A stretch of DNA of 64,000 bases from Candidatus Methylomirabilota bacterium (GTDB taxonomy: Bacteria; Methylomirabilota; Methylomirabilia; Rokubacteriales; CSP1-6): contig DASTFB010000071.1 of NCBI GenBank assembly GCA_035709005.1, positions 62,001 to 126,000 of the forward strand, written 5' to 3'. The notes under the pieces were generated by a model. It ran no database searches, had not been told where the DNA came from, and worked only from the letters and a program-made list of their open reading frames with translations. The stretch's first letter is position 1. Every line of letters begins with the position of its first letter. The position numbers were made by a program, and so were the translations under genes. Shown piece after piece: positions 1 through 7,818 of this stretch.

Positions 1-1
1 C

Positions 2-151
2 CAGGGCGAGTTCGAAGGCCTGCCCTCGGGTCCCTGGTTCGCCGGCCGGGTGGCCGAAGAAGTGGCCAAGATCAAGCAACTACCGGTGGACGATGTCGTG
101 TTCCGGCTGTCCAGCAACACCTGCGAGCTGTTCCACCTGCCCTGGAGTTGA
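2..151 (+). CDS. C-terminal end of a probable TatD-family metal-dependent hydrolase (partial)
   Basis: Only the last 49 codons lie in the window, ending at TGA 149-151. The visible tail has a helix containing GRVAEEVAKIKQ, then PVDDV, then SSNTCELFHLPW. This matches the usual TatD C-terminus, in which a helix with a Val-Ala-x2-[IV]-Ala pattern precedes an Asn-Thr-x3-Leu-Phe ending. TatD proteins are Mg-dependent nucleases or hydrolases of the amidohydrolase fold. The metal ligands would lie upstream of the window, so the family call rests on the tail alone. Confidence 0.5.
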   Translation, partial: QGEFEGLPSGPWFAGRVAEEVAKIKQLPVDDVVFRLSSNTCELFHLPWS

Positions 152-166
152 TCCTTCCTCGGCGGC

Positions 167-394
167 TCAGACGGTGAACGGCGACAACCGTCGTTCCGCG
201 GCCTCCGGACAATAGTCGTAGCGCTCCGGCTCGGCGGCGAGCCAGGGGCGGATCTCGGGCAAGAGGGCATCGAACGCTGAAGGGAGTGAGACGCGCCGCC
301 GCCGGGACGGCGTCGGAGTGTCGCGGGGTGTCAGCGGGATGACAACTTTGTAAGGCTGTGCTAGGACTGATGGGATGCGCCGCCGGTCCCTCAT
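167..394 (-). CDS. Possible small hypothetical protein, 75 aa
   Basis: An open frame runs from an ATG at 394 to TGA at 167-169 in the 223-base gap between the TatD-like tail and the HlyD gene. Its start overlaps the first codons of the divergent HlyD gene by 20 bases. The C-terminal half (AFDALLPEIRPWL, then ERYDYCPEAAERR) has a protein-like composition, but I recognise no family. No ribosome-binding site is obvious. In such GC-rich DNA open frames arise by chance, so this is a weak call. Confidence 0.25.
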   Translation of the reverse strand: MRDRRRIPSVLAQPYKVVIPLTPRDTPTPSRRRRVSLPSAFDALLPEIRPWLAAEPERYDYCPEAAERRLSPFTV

Positions 395-1649
395 TGTCGT
401 TTCAGTTCTCTTGATTCTCGCCGGCCTCAGCTGGGCCGGATGGGCCTGGCACCGTTCCCGATGGACCGTCTTCACCGACGACGCTTACGTCGAGGGCACG
501 GTATCTCCGGTCAGCGCGAAGGTTCCCGGGCAGGTCAACGAGGTTCTCGTGGAGGAGCATCAGTCGGTGTCGGCCGGGCAGGTCCTGGTCCGGCTCGACG
601 ATCGCGACTGGCGGGCCAAGGTCATGCAGGCCCGGGCGGCGGTGGCCATCGCCGAGCGGCGGTTCCAGGCCGCTAGCGCCCGGGTCGGACACGTACGCGA
701 GATGGTCGCCAGCCAGCGCACGCAAGCGCGCGCTGCCACCATGCGGGCCGAGGCGGCTCGCGAGTCCGCCACCCGGATGGTGGAGGCCAGCCGCGCCATC
801 GTCGAGGCGCGGCGCGCCGCCCTGGCCTCCGCCGTGGCCGAACGTGACCGGGCCCGGGCATTTCGTGACCGTGCCGTGCAGGACCTGGGCCGGGCCCGCG
901 AGCTGTTCGCCCGAGAGCTGGTGGCCCGGCAGTTCGTCGATCACGCCGAAGCGGAGGCCCGGGGCGCCGAGGCCCAGCTCACAGCCGCCGACGAGCGCGT
1001 GGCCCAGGGGCAGCGGGATCTGGAGACGGCGCAGGCCGACTCGCGGATGCGCGAGGCAGGCTTCGAGCCGCAGCAGCTGGGCCTGCAGACGGCGCAGGCG
1101 CGTATCGTCGATGCCCGCGCCCAGCAGCAGCAGGCTGATGCCTTGGTGCAGGAGGTGCGCGTGCGCGAGGCCGAGCGCGATCTGGCCCAGGCGCAACTCA
1201 AGGAAGCGGAGGCGGACCTGGCCCTGTCCCTCTTGAACCTGGAGCACACGGCGATCGTCGCCCCGCTCAGCGGCGTCGTGGCGCGCAAGGCGGTCGAAGT
1301 CGGTCAGGTCGTTCAGGTCGGGCAACCGCTGCTGGCGGTGGTGGCGCTGCACGACGTCTGGGTGGTGGCGAACTTCAAAGAAACCCAGCTCCGGCGCATT
1401 CGTCCCGGCATGACGGCCGACGTCGTCGTCGATACGTTCCCGGATCGGATGTACCGGGGCACCGTGGACTCGATCAGCGCGGGAACTGGCTCGCGCTTCT
1501 CCATCCTGCCCCCTGAGAACGCCAGCGGTAACTGGGTGAAGGTCGTGCAGCGCGTGCCCGTCAAAATCCTCTTGTCGCCGTCCGAGACGACCAACCCGCA
1601 CACCTTGCGCGCCGGCATGTCGGTCGGCGTCACCGTTCGCCTCCGCTGA
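375..1649 (+). CDS. HlyD/EmrA-type membrane fusion (periplasmic adaptor) protein
   Basis: This 424-aa protein would link an inner-membrane exporter to the outer membrane. One N-terminal membrane segment (about residues 5-25) is followed by the EmrA-like TDDAYVEGTVSPVSAKV barrel/lipoyl start. A long Ala/Arg/Glu-rich coiled coil follows (about 75-285), then the second lipoyl half (APLSGVVARKAVEVGQVV) and a beta-barrel domain with the typical NFKETQL stretch. No MFS or ABC partner and no TolC gene is next to it, so its pump must be encoded elsewhere. The next gene downstream is a sensor kinase. The family call is secure; the substrate is unknown. Confidence 0.88.
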   Translation: MRRRSLIVVSVLLILAGLSWAGWAWHRSRWTVFTDDAYVEGTVSPVSAKVPGQVNEVLVEEHQSVSAGQVLVRLDDRDWRAKVMQARAAVAIAERRFQAASARVGHVREMVASQRTQARAATMRAEAARESATRMVEASRAIVEARRAALASAVAERDRARAFRDRAVQDLGRARELFARELVARQFVDHAEAEARGAEAQLTAADERVAQGQRDLETAQADSRMREAGFEPQQLGLQTAQARIVDARAQQQQADALVQEVRVREAERDLAQAQLKEAEADLALSLLNLEHTAIVAPLSGVVARKAVEVGQVVQVGQPLLAVVALHDVWVVANFKETQLRRIRPGMTADVVVDTFPDRMYRGTVDSISAGTGSRFSILPPENASGNWVKVVQRVPVKILLSPSETTNPHTLRAGMSVGVTVRLR

Positions 1650-1660
1650 GCGTCGCGCGG

Positions 1661-1677
1661 GTGTAACAACTACACCG
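1661..1677. promoter_or_regulatory. Inverted repeat GGTGTA-N5-TACACC
   Basis: A perfect 6-base inverted repeat with a 5-base spacer lies 12 bases after the HlyD stop codon, in the 115-base gap before the sensor kinase. It could be an operator for a dimeric repressor or a weak terminator stem, but no T-tract follows. No regulator gene is nearby. Confidence 0.3.
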
Positions 1678-1748
1678 CTTCGGCAAAAATCTTCTCAGGG
1701 CTCGGGAGAATTCGATTTCTGGCGCTGTCCAGCCTGGCCGGACGGTGC

Positions 1749-1754
1749 TAGCAT
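1749..1754 (+). promoter_or_regulatory. -10 box TAGCAT before the hybrid kinase
   Basis: TAGCAT preceded by TGC (extended -10 form) lies 10 bases before ATG 1765. The same TAGCATCG octamer precedes recN at 63112. The spacing would place the transcript start within a few bases of the ATG and argues against the GTG at 1756, which would begin one base after the box. Confidence 0.5.
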
Positions 1755-1764
1755 CGTGCGTCGC

Positions 1765-3306
1765 ATGCCGCCCTCGACGCTCGAGTTTTTCTATCGCCTC
1801 GCCAATATCCTGCTTGGCGTCGCCATGCTGATAGCGGCGGCATTCGTCGTCGCGGAGATCCGGCGCCGTCCGACGATGCGACGTGAGCCGCTGGGTCTGG
1901 TGCTGTGCCTCGTCCTGCTCACCGTGGCCATGCGCGGCACGATGCGCGCCGTGTTCGAGGACGTCATCGCCGTGCAGACGGAAGTGGCCTGGACCCTCAC
2001 CGTGGTGGACTGGCTGGCCGCGCTAGCGGCCGTCGCGTTGCTGGCCCTGCGCGGGCGCTATGGCGTGTTTATCGAGAGCGCGACGGTCGTGCGCGAGTAC
2101 GAGACCGAATACGCCGCCAAGGCCCAGGAAGCCCGCTCGCTGGCTCAAGTCAACGAGGAACTGCGGCGGCTGGACGAGCTGAAGTCGGAGTTCCTGGCCA
2201 TGGTGAGCCACGAGCTGCGCACGCCGCTCACCGCCATCGTCGGCTACAGCCGGCTGCTCCTGCGCCAGGCCCACGGCAGCTTGAATCCGCGGCAGATGGA
2301 GCACCAGGAGGCGATCTTCCGCGGCGCCCAGCGACTGACCGACCTCATCAACGACCTGCTCGACGTGTCCCGGCTGGAGGCCGCCCGCGTGGAGCTTCAC
2401 CCGCGCCCCACCGACGCCCGGCAGATCGTCGATCAGGTCCTGAGTGTCGTGCGCGTGGCCGCCCAGGCCAAGCGGATCCGTCTCGTCAACGACGTCGACG
2501 CCATGCTCCCGAGCGTCCAGGCCGATCCGACGCGCCTCCATCAGATCCTGGTGAACCTGACGGGCAACGCCGTCAAGTTCACCCCGTCCGGGGGACTGGT
2601 GCGCGTGCACGGCGGCGTCCAGAGCGGGCAGGTGTGGATCGCGGTGGAGGATACGGGCGTGGGCATCGCCGCCACCGAGCTGGCTCGCATCTGGGACCCG
2701 TTCTACCAGGTCGAATCGCCGCTACGGCGGCGCCACGGGGGCTCCGGTCTGGGCCTGGCCATCGTGCGACGGCTGGTCGAGTTGCACGGCGGCATGGTTC
2801 GCGCCGAAAGCGAAGGCGAGAATCGGGGAAGCCGCTTCAGCTTCACCTTGCCCATCGCCGAAGCGGTGCCTGCCGAGAGCCGGGCCGAGACGCCGCCGAC
2901 TCTGGAACCGGTCCTGGCCGGTCGCGACGTGCTCATCGTCGAGGACGACGAACCGAGCCAGGCCCTGATGCGCTCGGTCATCGAGGACGCGCTGGGGGGC
3001 CGGGCGCGGGTCTGCGCCGACGGAGGAGAAGCGGAGGCCGAGGCTCTGGCGCGGCCGCCCGCGCTCATTCTGCTCGATCTGATGCTGCCCCAGGTCTCGG
3101 GCTGGGAGGTAGCGCGCCGCCTGCGCCAGCATCCGGTGACGCGCAGCCTGCCCATCATCGCAGTGTCGGCGCTGGCCCGGCCTCAGGAACGCGAGGCCGC
3201 TCTGCATGCCGGCTGCGACGCTTATCTCAGCAAGCCGTTCACACCCGACGATCTGGCCCGACTCGTCACCACGACCCTGCTCGGAGAGAGCGTCGTCGCC
3301 GGATGA
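1765..3306 (+). CDS. Membrane hybrid sensor histidine kinase with C-terminal receiver
   Basis: About 513 aa. Three predicted membrane segments lie in the first 100 residues with almost no periplasmic domain, so sensing is probably intramembrane or cytoplasmic. A short coiled coil leads to a HisKA domain with the H-box SHELRTPLTA. The ATPase domain shows an N-box (NLTGNAVKF), G1 (EDTGVGIA) and G2 (GGSGLGLAIV). The C-terminal receiver has the VEDDE acidic pair, the phosphoacceptor Asp in LLDLMLP and the conserved Lys in LSKPF. ATG 1765 is preferred over GTG 1756 because of the -10 box at 1749-1754. The stop overlaps the next start by 4 bases (ATGA), so the two sensors are translationally coupled. 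Confidence 0.88.
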   Translation: MPPSTLEFFYRLANILLGVAMLIAAAFVVAEIRRRPTMRREPLGLVLCLVLLTVAMRGTMRAVFEDVIAVQTEVAWTLTVVDWLAALAAVALLALRGRYGVFIESATVVREYETEYAAKAQEARSLAQVNEELRRLDELKSEFLAMVSHELRTPLTAIVGYSRLLLRQAHGSLNPRQMEHQEAIFRGAQRLTDLINDLLDVSRLEAARVELHPRPTDARQIVDQVLSVVRVAAQAKRIRLVNDVDAMLPSVQADPTRLHQILVNLTGNAVKFTPSGGLVRVHGGVQSGQVWIAVEDTGVGIAATELARIWDPFYQVESPLRRRHGGSGLGLAIVRRLVELHGGMVRAESEGENRGSRFSFTLPIAEAVPAESRAETPPTLEPVLAGRDVLIVEDDEPSQALMRSVIEDALGGRARVCADGGEAEAEALARPPALILLDLMLPQVSGWEVARRLRQHPVTRSLPIIAVSALARPQEREAALHAGCDAYLSKPFTPDDLARLVTTTLLGESVVAG

Positions 3307-5639
3307 GCGATCAGTCGCCCCGCCTCCTGGTCGTGGAGGACAATCACGACACCGCCGCCCTCCTGCGCGACCTGCTGGAGGCCGAAGGCTATCAGGTGGA
3401 ATGCGCCGGAACCGGCGAGGCGGCATTGGAGAAGCTCGACGAGTCCCCGGACGTCGACCTGATGGTGCTGGACCTGATGCTGCCGGGGATGAGTGGCTAC
3501 GAAGTCATCGAGCGGCTGCGCGCGGAGAGCCGCTTCGCCCGGATCCCGGTTCTCGTGCTCAGCGCGCTGAGCAGCACGTCGGCCCGGGTCCGCGGCCTGC
3601 GCGACGGGGCCGACGACTACATGACGAAGCCGTTCCTGCCCGAGGAGCTGGTGGCACGGGCGCGCACGCTGGTGACCAGCCGGCTGCTCGAGCGACGGAC
3701 GCGGGAGATCGAGGCCCTGGACCAGATCGCCCAGGCCAGCCTGGCCGCGGCCGACGTCGATACGCTGCTGCGCCGGATCGTGGAGATCGCCGCCGGGGTC
3801 GTGGAGGCCGATGGGGCCACCGTGCTGCTGGCCGACCCGGTCCGGGGAGAGTTGCGAGCCCGGGCCGCCGTCGGGATGGAGGACGATCTCGACGCGCTGT
3901 CCCTGCCCCTGGGGGCCGGGATCAGCGGCCTGGCCCTGCAGCGGCGGCTGCCGCTCGTCGTCCCCGACCGCTCGGGCCCGCGAACGCAGGAAGCTGCCAC
4001 GCCGCGGCGCAGCTTCCGCTCGCTCATGGCCGTGCCGCTGATCGTGGGAGGCGCGCCCATCGGCGTGATCGAGGTGGTGCGGCGGCGACGCTGGATCGAT
4101 CCTCGGGGCGACCGTCTGCTGCGCATCGTGGCCGATCGCGCTGCCGTCGCCATCGAGCACGCGCGCCTGCAGGGCGAGGCCCGTGAGCTCGCCGACGTCG
4201 TGCGGCGGATCGGCGAAGGCGTGGTGGTGGCCGATCTCGATGATCGCATCACGTTCGCCAATCGCGCGTTTCTGGAGATGGTGGGACTCACCGCCGACGA
4301 TCTGGGTGACCGGCGGTGGACCGAGTTCCTGGCCACCGGACAGGATCTGGGCGCGCTGCAAGTCCAGCTGCGACAGCCGACTTTCGAAGGCGAGCTCCTC
4401 GTGCTGGCGCGGGGGGACGAGCCGCGGCCGGTCCATCTCACCCTCTCCACGGTGGAGCGGGCCGGCGGCGGCCGGCACCGTATCGGGGTGTTCCGAGACC
4501 TCTCCCGCGAGCACGAGCTGCGCTTCCGGGTCATCCGGGAGCAGAAATTTCGAACCCTCGGCTCGCTGGCGGCCGGCGTCGCGCACAACATCAACAACCG
4601 GCTGACACCGGTGCTCGGCTGGACGGAGATGCTCCTGGAGCGTCTGGCCGCCGACGAGCGCATCGAGCCGGGTGACCTCACCCACGCCCTGCAGGTGGTT
4701 CACCAGGGGGCTTCCGACAGCGTGGGCACGGTGCGGCGCCTGCAGGAGTACGCCCGGCCGACCCGGGTGCGAGGCCCGGAGGCGGTGCAGCTCCGCGAGG
4801 TCGTGGAGCAGTTGCTGGCGCTGACCCGACCGCAGTGGGACAACGAGGCGGCCCGTCGCGGCGTCCGCTACGAGATCGACCTGCGGATCGAGCCGGCGCC
4901 GGCGATTCTGGCCGTGGCCAGCGAGATTCGGGAGGCCCTGCTGAATATTCTTGAGAACGCGTTCACGGCCATGCCCGATGGGGGGCGGCTGACTGTGGAG
5001 GTCCGCGGTCAGGACGACGCTGCCGTCGTGATCATCTCGGACACAGGTCGCGGGATGAATCCCGACGTCCAGCGGCTGGCTTTCGAGCCCTTCTTCACGA
5101 CGCGGGCCAGTGAGGGAGGCAGCGGGCTCGGCCTGGCCCTGGCCCAGGAGATCGTCCAGCGCTACGGCGGGCGAATCACGGTCGAGAGCCGCGAGGGGCT
5201 CGGCACGACCTTCACGCTGACGTTCCCGGCCGTCTCCGTGGAGACGCCGCGGGACTCGGCCGTCGTGCCCGCGCTCGAGCCGCTGCGCATCCTGGCCGTG
5301 GACGACGAGCCGGAAGTGCTCGACCTGGTGCGGGCGATGCTGGTCCACGCTGGCCACAGCGTCTTCGGCGCGGCCTCAGGTCGCGAAGCCCTGGCGCTCT
5401 GCGTCCGCGAGCCCGTGGATCTGGTGATCACCGATCTGGGAATGCCGGGTATGACCGGGCTGGCGTTGGCGGCCGAGCTCAAGCGTCAGCGCGCGGTGCC
5501 GATCGTGCTCCTCACGGGTTGGGCCGACGAGCTCGCGGAGACGGTCCCTGCCGTAGAGGTCGTCCTGGCCAAGCCGTTCTCGCGCGAGCGCCTCTTCGGC
5601 GCGATCGCGCGGGCCGTTCCCGGGCGCGTGCGTCGTTAA
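3303..5639 (+). CDS. REC-GAF-PAS-histidine kinase-REC phosphorelay protein
   Basis: 778 aa, soluble. Order: receiver 1 (Asp57 in VLDLMLPGMSG, Lys109 in TKPF), GAF domain (about 140-290), PAS domain (about 300-410), HisKA with VAHNINNRL (the AH-x-INN form of the H-box), HATPase with ENAFTAMPDGG, DTGRGM and GGSGLGLALAQ, and a second receiver (VDDEPEV, ITDLGMPGM, AKPF). Its ATG overlaps the TGA of the upstream kinase, so it is probably the partner that takes phosphate from that kinase through receiver 1. There is no DNA-binding output domain. The final output, possibly through receiver 2 to another protein, is unknown. Confidence 0.88.
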   Translation: MSDQSPRLLVVEDNHDTAALLRDLLEAEGYQVECAGTGEAALEKLDESPDVDLMVLDLMLPGMSGYEVIERLRAESRFARIPVLVLSALSSTSARVRGLRDGADDYMTKPFLPEELVARARTLVTSRLLERRTREIEALDQIAQASLAAADVDTLLRRIVEIAAGVVEADGATVLLADPVRGELRARAAVGMEDDLDALSLPLGAGISGLALQRRLPLVVPDRSGPRTQEAATPRRSFRSLMAVPLIVGGAPIGVIEVVRRRRWIDPRGDRLLRIVADRAAVAIEHARLQGEARELADVVRRIGEGVVVADLDDRITFANRAFLEMVGLTADDLGDRRWTEFLATGQDLGALQVQLRQPTFEGELLVLARGDEPRPVHLTLSTVERAGGGRHRIGVFRDLSREHELRFRVIREQKFRTLGSLAAGVAHNINNRLTPVLGWTEMLLERLAADERIEPGDLTHALQVVHQGASDSVGTVRRLQEYARPTRVRGPEAVQLREVVEQLLALTRPQWDNEAARRGVRYEIDLRIEPAPAILAVASEIREALLNILENAFTAMPDGGRLTVEVRGQDDAAVVIISDTGRGMNPDVQRLAFEPFFTTRASEGGSGLGLALAQEIVQRYGGRITVESREGLGTTFTLTFPAVSVETPRDSAVVPALEPLRILAVDDEPEVLDLVRAMLVHAGHSVFGAASGREALALCVREPVDLVITDLGMPGMTGLALAAELKRQRAVPIVLLTGWADELAETVPAVEVVLAKPFSRERLFGAIARAVPGRVRR

Positions 5640-5640
5640 G

Positions 5641-5682
5641 TTGGAGGGGGGCACGAGGCGCGCCCCCCTCCAAACCTCCCCC
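5641..5682. repeat. G-tract hairpin repeat, family I, copy 1
   Basis: A perfect 12-base inverted repeat (TTGGAGGGGGGC at 5641-5652, complement at 5662-5673) is followed by the tail ACCTCCCCC. It begins two bases after the stop codon of the preceding gene. A related copy lies 57 bases on, and others lie at 40582-40660 and 51548-51612. Between two convergent genes it could also act as a two-way terminator, but it lacks a T-tract. Confidence 0.7.
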
Positions 5683-5729
5683 GTTCGCGCGTGGTGCTAC
5701 GACGGTCGCTGTCTCACCCGACTGGGAAC

Positions 5730-5769
5730 TTGGAGGGGGCAGAGGCTGCCCCCCTCCAAACCTCCCCCG
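5730..5769. repeat. G-tract hairpin repeat, family I, copy 2
   Basis: TTGGAGGGGGCAG pairs with CTGCCCCCCTCCAA (one bulged base) around a 3-base loop. The same ACCTCCCCC tail as in copy 1 follows. The two copies fill most of the 164-base gap between the convergent kinase and uppP genes. Their loops differ while the stems and tails are kept, as expected for a dispersed repeat rather than a simple local duplication. Confidence 0.7.
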
Positions 5770-5803
5770 GCTGCCCCTGCAAATCTCCCCGCTCGCGGGC
5801 GGG

Positions 5804-6589
5804 TCAGCCGAGGGTGAAAATCACGATGGCGACGGCGAGGATCACGCGGTAGACGACGAAGGGCCTGAGCGAGCGGCGCCTGAGGTATGTCACCAGGAAC
5901 CACACCGCCGCCCACCCGCTCACGAACGCGGCGAGCACGGCGGCGGCGAGCGGGCCGGCCTCGCCGGGGGGCAGCCCCTGCTGGAAGAGGTCGAGCATCT
6001 TGAGCAGGCCGGCGGCGCCGGTGATGGGAATCCCGAGCAGGAAAGCGAAGCGGGCAGCCGTCGCCCGGTCGAGACCGCCCAGGAGTCCGGCCGTGATCGT
6101 GATGCCGGAGCGTGAGGTGCCGGGAATCAGGGCGAGGGCCTGAGCGCAACCGACCACCAGGGCCCGTCGTATGCCGACCTGCTCCAGCGGGTCGCCGCCG
6201 GCCGGTGGCGCTGCCGCCCGGCGGTCCGCGCCCTCCATCACCAGACCCCAGAAGGCGGTGGTGCTGGCGACGACGAGCGGGGAGCGCAGGTGGGCCTCGA
6301 TGATCTGATCGAAGAGAAGCCCGGCCAGACCGGCGGGCACCGTGGCCAGGACGAGCGCCAGGCCCAGCCGCCGGGACAGGGCGCCGGACAGCAGCGCGCG
6401 GAGCTCCTCGCGGAAGTAGGCGAGCAGCGCGCCCAGCGAGCCGAGGTGGATCGCGGCGTCGAAGGCTAGCCCCTGATCCGGCCAGCCCAGCACTCTGGGC
6501 ACGAGGATGAGGTGACCGGAGGAGGAGACGGGCAGGAACTCGGTCAGGCCCTGGACGACCCCGAGCACCACGGCCTGGGTGTAGTCCAT
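5804..6589 (-). CDS. uppP: Undecaprenyl-diphosphatase (UppP/BacA)
   Basis: 261 aa from ATG 6589. This integral-membrane enzyme dephosphorylates undecaprenyl pyrophosphate so the lipid carrier of peptidoglycan and glycan synthesis can be reused; family members can confer bacitracin resistance. The first signature QGLTEFLPVSSSGHL is at the N-terminus and the second, PGTSRSG, is mid-protein. Several hydrophobic segments fill the rest. An ATG seven codons upstream (6610) is possible, but a TAGAAT box at 6606-6601 would overlap it, so 6589 is chosen. It is divergent from the CinA-like gene. Confidence 0.93.
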   Translation of the reverse strand: MDYTQAVVLGVVQGLTEFLPVSSSGHLILVPRVLGWPDQGLAFDAAIHLGSLGALLAYFREELRALLSGALSRRLGLALVLATVPAGLAGLLFDQIIEAHLRSPLVVASTTAFWGLVMEGADRRAAAPPAGGDPLEQVGIRRALVVGCAQALALIPGTSRSGITITAGLLGGLDRATAARFAFLLGIPITGAAGLLKMLDLFQQGLPPGEAGPLAAAVLAAFVSGWAAVWFLVTYLRRRSLRPFVVYRVILAVAIVIFTLG

Positions 6590-6600
6590 GGGCGCGCCGT

Positions 6601-6669
6601 ATTCTATCATCGCCGCGCGTCGGGGCCGCGTGCGGGCGCATCGACAGCCCCCGGACCCCGTCGTAGAAT
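6601..6669. promoter_or_regulatory. Divergent -10 boxes between uppP and the CinA-like gene
   Basis: TAGAAT on the minus strand (6606-6601) lies 11 bases before the uppP ATG. A second TAGAAT on the plus strand (6664-6669) lies 9 bases before the CinA-like ATG. Such short distances imply near-leaderless transcripts in both directions. Confidence 0.5.
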
Positions 6670-6678
6670 CCGGGCAGC

Positions 6679-7407
6679 ATGGCGAAGACCGCCAGCCTCG
6701 TGCTCATCGGCAACGAAATCCTGTCCGGCAAGATCGCCGATGCCAATGCGCCCTACCTGTGTCGCGAGCTGCGCGAGCTCGGTGTGGACGTTCGGCGGAT
6801 CAGCGTGATCCCGGACGAGGTCGACGTCATCGCCGCCGAGATCGCCGCGTGCGCGCGAGGCTGGGACATCGTGTTCACCTCGGGGGGCGTGGGGCCCACG
6901 CACGACGACGTGACCATGGAGGGAGTGGCTCGCGCGCTCGGCGTCCCTGTCGTGCGGCACCCCGAGCTCGTTGCGCTGCTCCGGCGATACTACGGCGATC
7001 GGCTGACCGAGACCCACTTGAAGATGGCCGAGGTCCCCGAGGGCGCCCAGCTGGTGGCGGACGAGGCGCTCCGCTTCCCCACCATCGTGGCCGGCAACGT
7101 CTACATCCTGCCCGGCGTGCCGGAGATCTTCCGGCAAAAGTTCCAGGCCATCCGGGAACGGTTTCGCGACCAGCCCTACCATCTCAAGAACGTGTTCGTG
7201 AGCATCGGCGAAGGCACCCTCGCCGACTACCTGAACGCGCTGCTCCGCGAGTTCCCGGCCTTGCTGCTCGGCTCCTACCCCGAGCTCGCCAACCCCGAAT
7301 ATCGGGTGAAGGTGACGCTGGAGTCGCGGGATGCCGGCTATCTCGCCCAGGCGCTGGGCGCGCTGCTGTCCCGGTTGCCAGCCACCGCGGTCGTGAAGGT
7401 CACGTGA
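6679..7407 (+). CDS. CinA/MoaB-type molybdopterin-binding domain protein
   Basis: 242 aa. The N-terminus VLIGNEILSGKIADANAPYL and the FTSGGVGPTHDDVT motif are typical of the MoCF-binding fold of CinA and related proteins. The length matches the N-terminal CinA domain alone; the nicotinamide-nucleotide deamidase domain of full CinA is missing. Related stand-alone proteins are thought to act on ADP-ribose-type pyrophosphates, but the substrate cannot be read from this sequence. Its 3' end overlaps the convergent SnoaL-like gene by 8 bases. Confidence 0.8.
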   Translation: MAKTASLVLIGNEILSGKIADANAPYLCRELRELGVDVRRISVIPDEVDVIAAEIAACARGWDIVFTSGGVGPTHDDVTMEGVARALGVPVVRHPELVALLRRYYGDRLTETHLKMAEVPEGAQLVADEALRFPTIVAGNVYILPGVPEIFRQKFQAIRERFRDQPYHLKNVFVSIGEGTLADYLNALLREFPALLLGSYPELANPEYRVKVTLESRDAGYLAQALGALLSRLPATAVVKVT

Positions 7408-7818
7408 ATTCACCCTCGGCCGGAGCGCTGCTACCGAGCACGTGAGAGGCGTGGTGGTGGACCATCAGCCAGCCTGCTGAAGCGAGCTCGAAGATGTTGG
7501 TGGCCAGCACCGTGGTGACGGCGACCCGGCCCGCGACCCGGGAGAGGATGGCCTCGGTGCAGGTCACCCAGGCCAGGTCGCCCTGCAGCGTGGTCTCCTC
7601 GTTGGCGATGGTGAAGCGGATCTCCCCGGTGCCGTCGAAGATCGCCTCCCAGGACGCGCGGACGGCGGGCCAGCCGGACAGGAGGGGCCAGCCCGGATGC
7701 ACGCACTTCAGTGATCACCGTGGGCCCAGACTTTGTCCATCTGGGCGAGGTCCAGCGCTTCGAAAGCCCGGTAGAAGCGCCGGTTGGCCTCCTCCACGGC
7801 GGCGCGCGGGCCGCTCAT
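7400..7818 (-). pseudogene. SnoaL/NTF2-like small protein, interrupted by an apparent one-base frameshift
   Basis: The frame from ATG 7818 encodes an NTF2-fold N-terminus (EEANRRFYRAFEALDLAQM, then VWAHGDH) and stops at TGA 7708-7710. The rest continues in another frame: CVHPGWPLLSGWPAVRASW to the end at 7400. In this family the cone fold runs W-x-H...C-x-HPGW...W-x-AV-x-x-SW without a break. Adding one base between 7710 and 7711 (CACTG to CACGTG) restores about 139 codons. The ATG overlaps the stop of the Rieske gene, so the two are coupled. Either the gene is broken or a base was lost in the assembly. NTF2-like proteins have varied enzymatic or binding roles; none can be assigned here. Confidence 0.7.

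Noticed and set aside
1905-3302. A 466-codon open extension upstream of the REC-GAF-PAS kinase, overlapping the hybrid kinase in another frame
   Set aside because: The extension has low-complexity Arg/Gly/Ala/Pro sequence and no domain. The real start is ATG 3303, which overlaps the previous stop by 4 bases and begins a normal receiver domain.
3222-5357. A 711-codon minus-strand open frame opposite the second kinase
   Set aside because: No recognisable domain; it is the complement of a clear REC-GAF-PAS-HK gene.
5641-5769. Family I repeats as simple intrinsic terminators
   Set aside because: They lack T-tracts, share a conserved tail that terminators do not need, and occur within coding sequence (larE) as well. 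They may stop transcription incidentally.
7708-7710. The TGA in the SnoaL-like gene as another selenocysteine codon
   Set aside because: Reading through the TGA in the same frame gives unrelated sequence. The homologous continuation is in a different frame, so a frameshift, not recoding, explains it.
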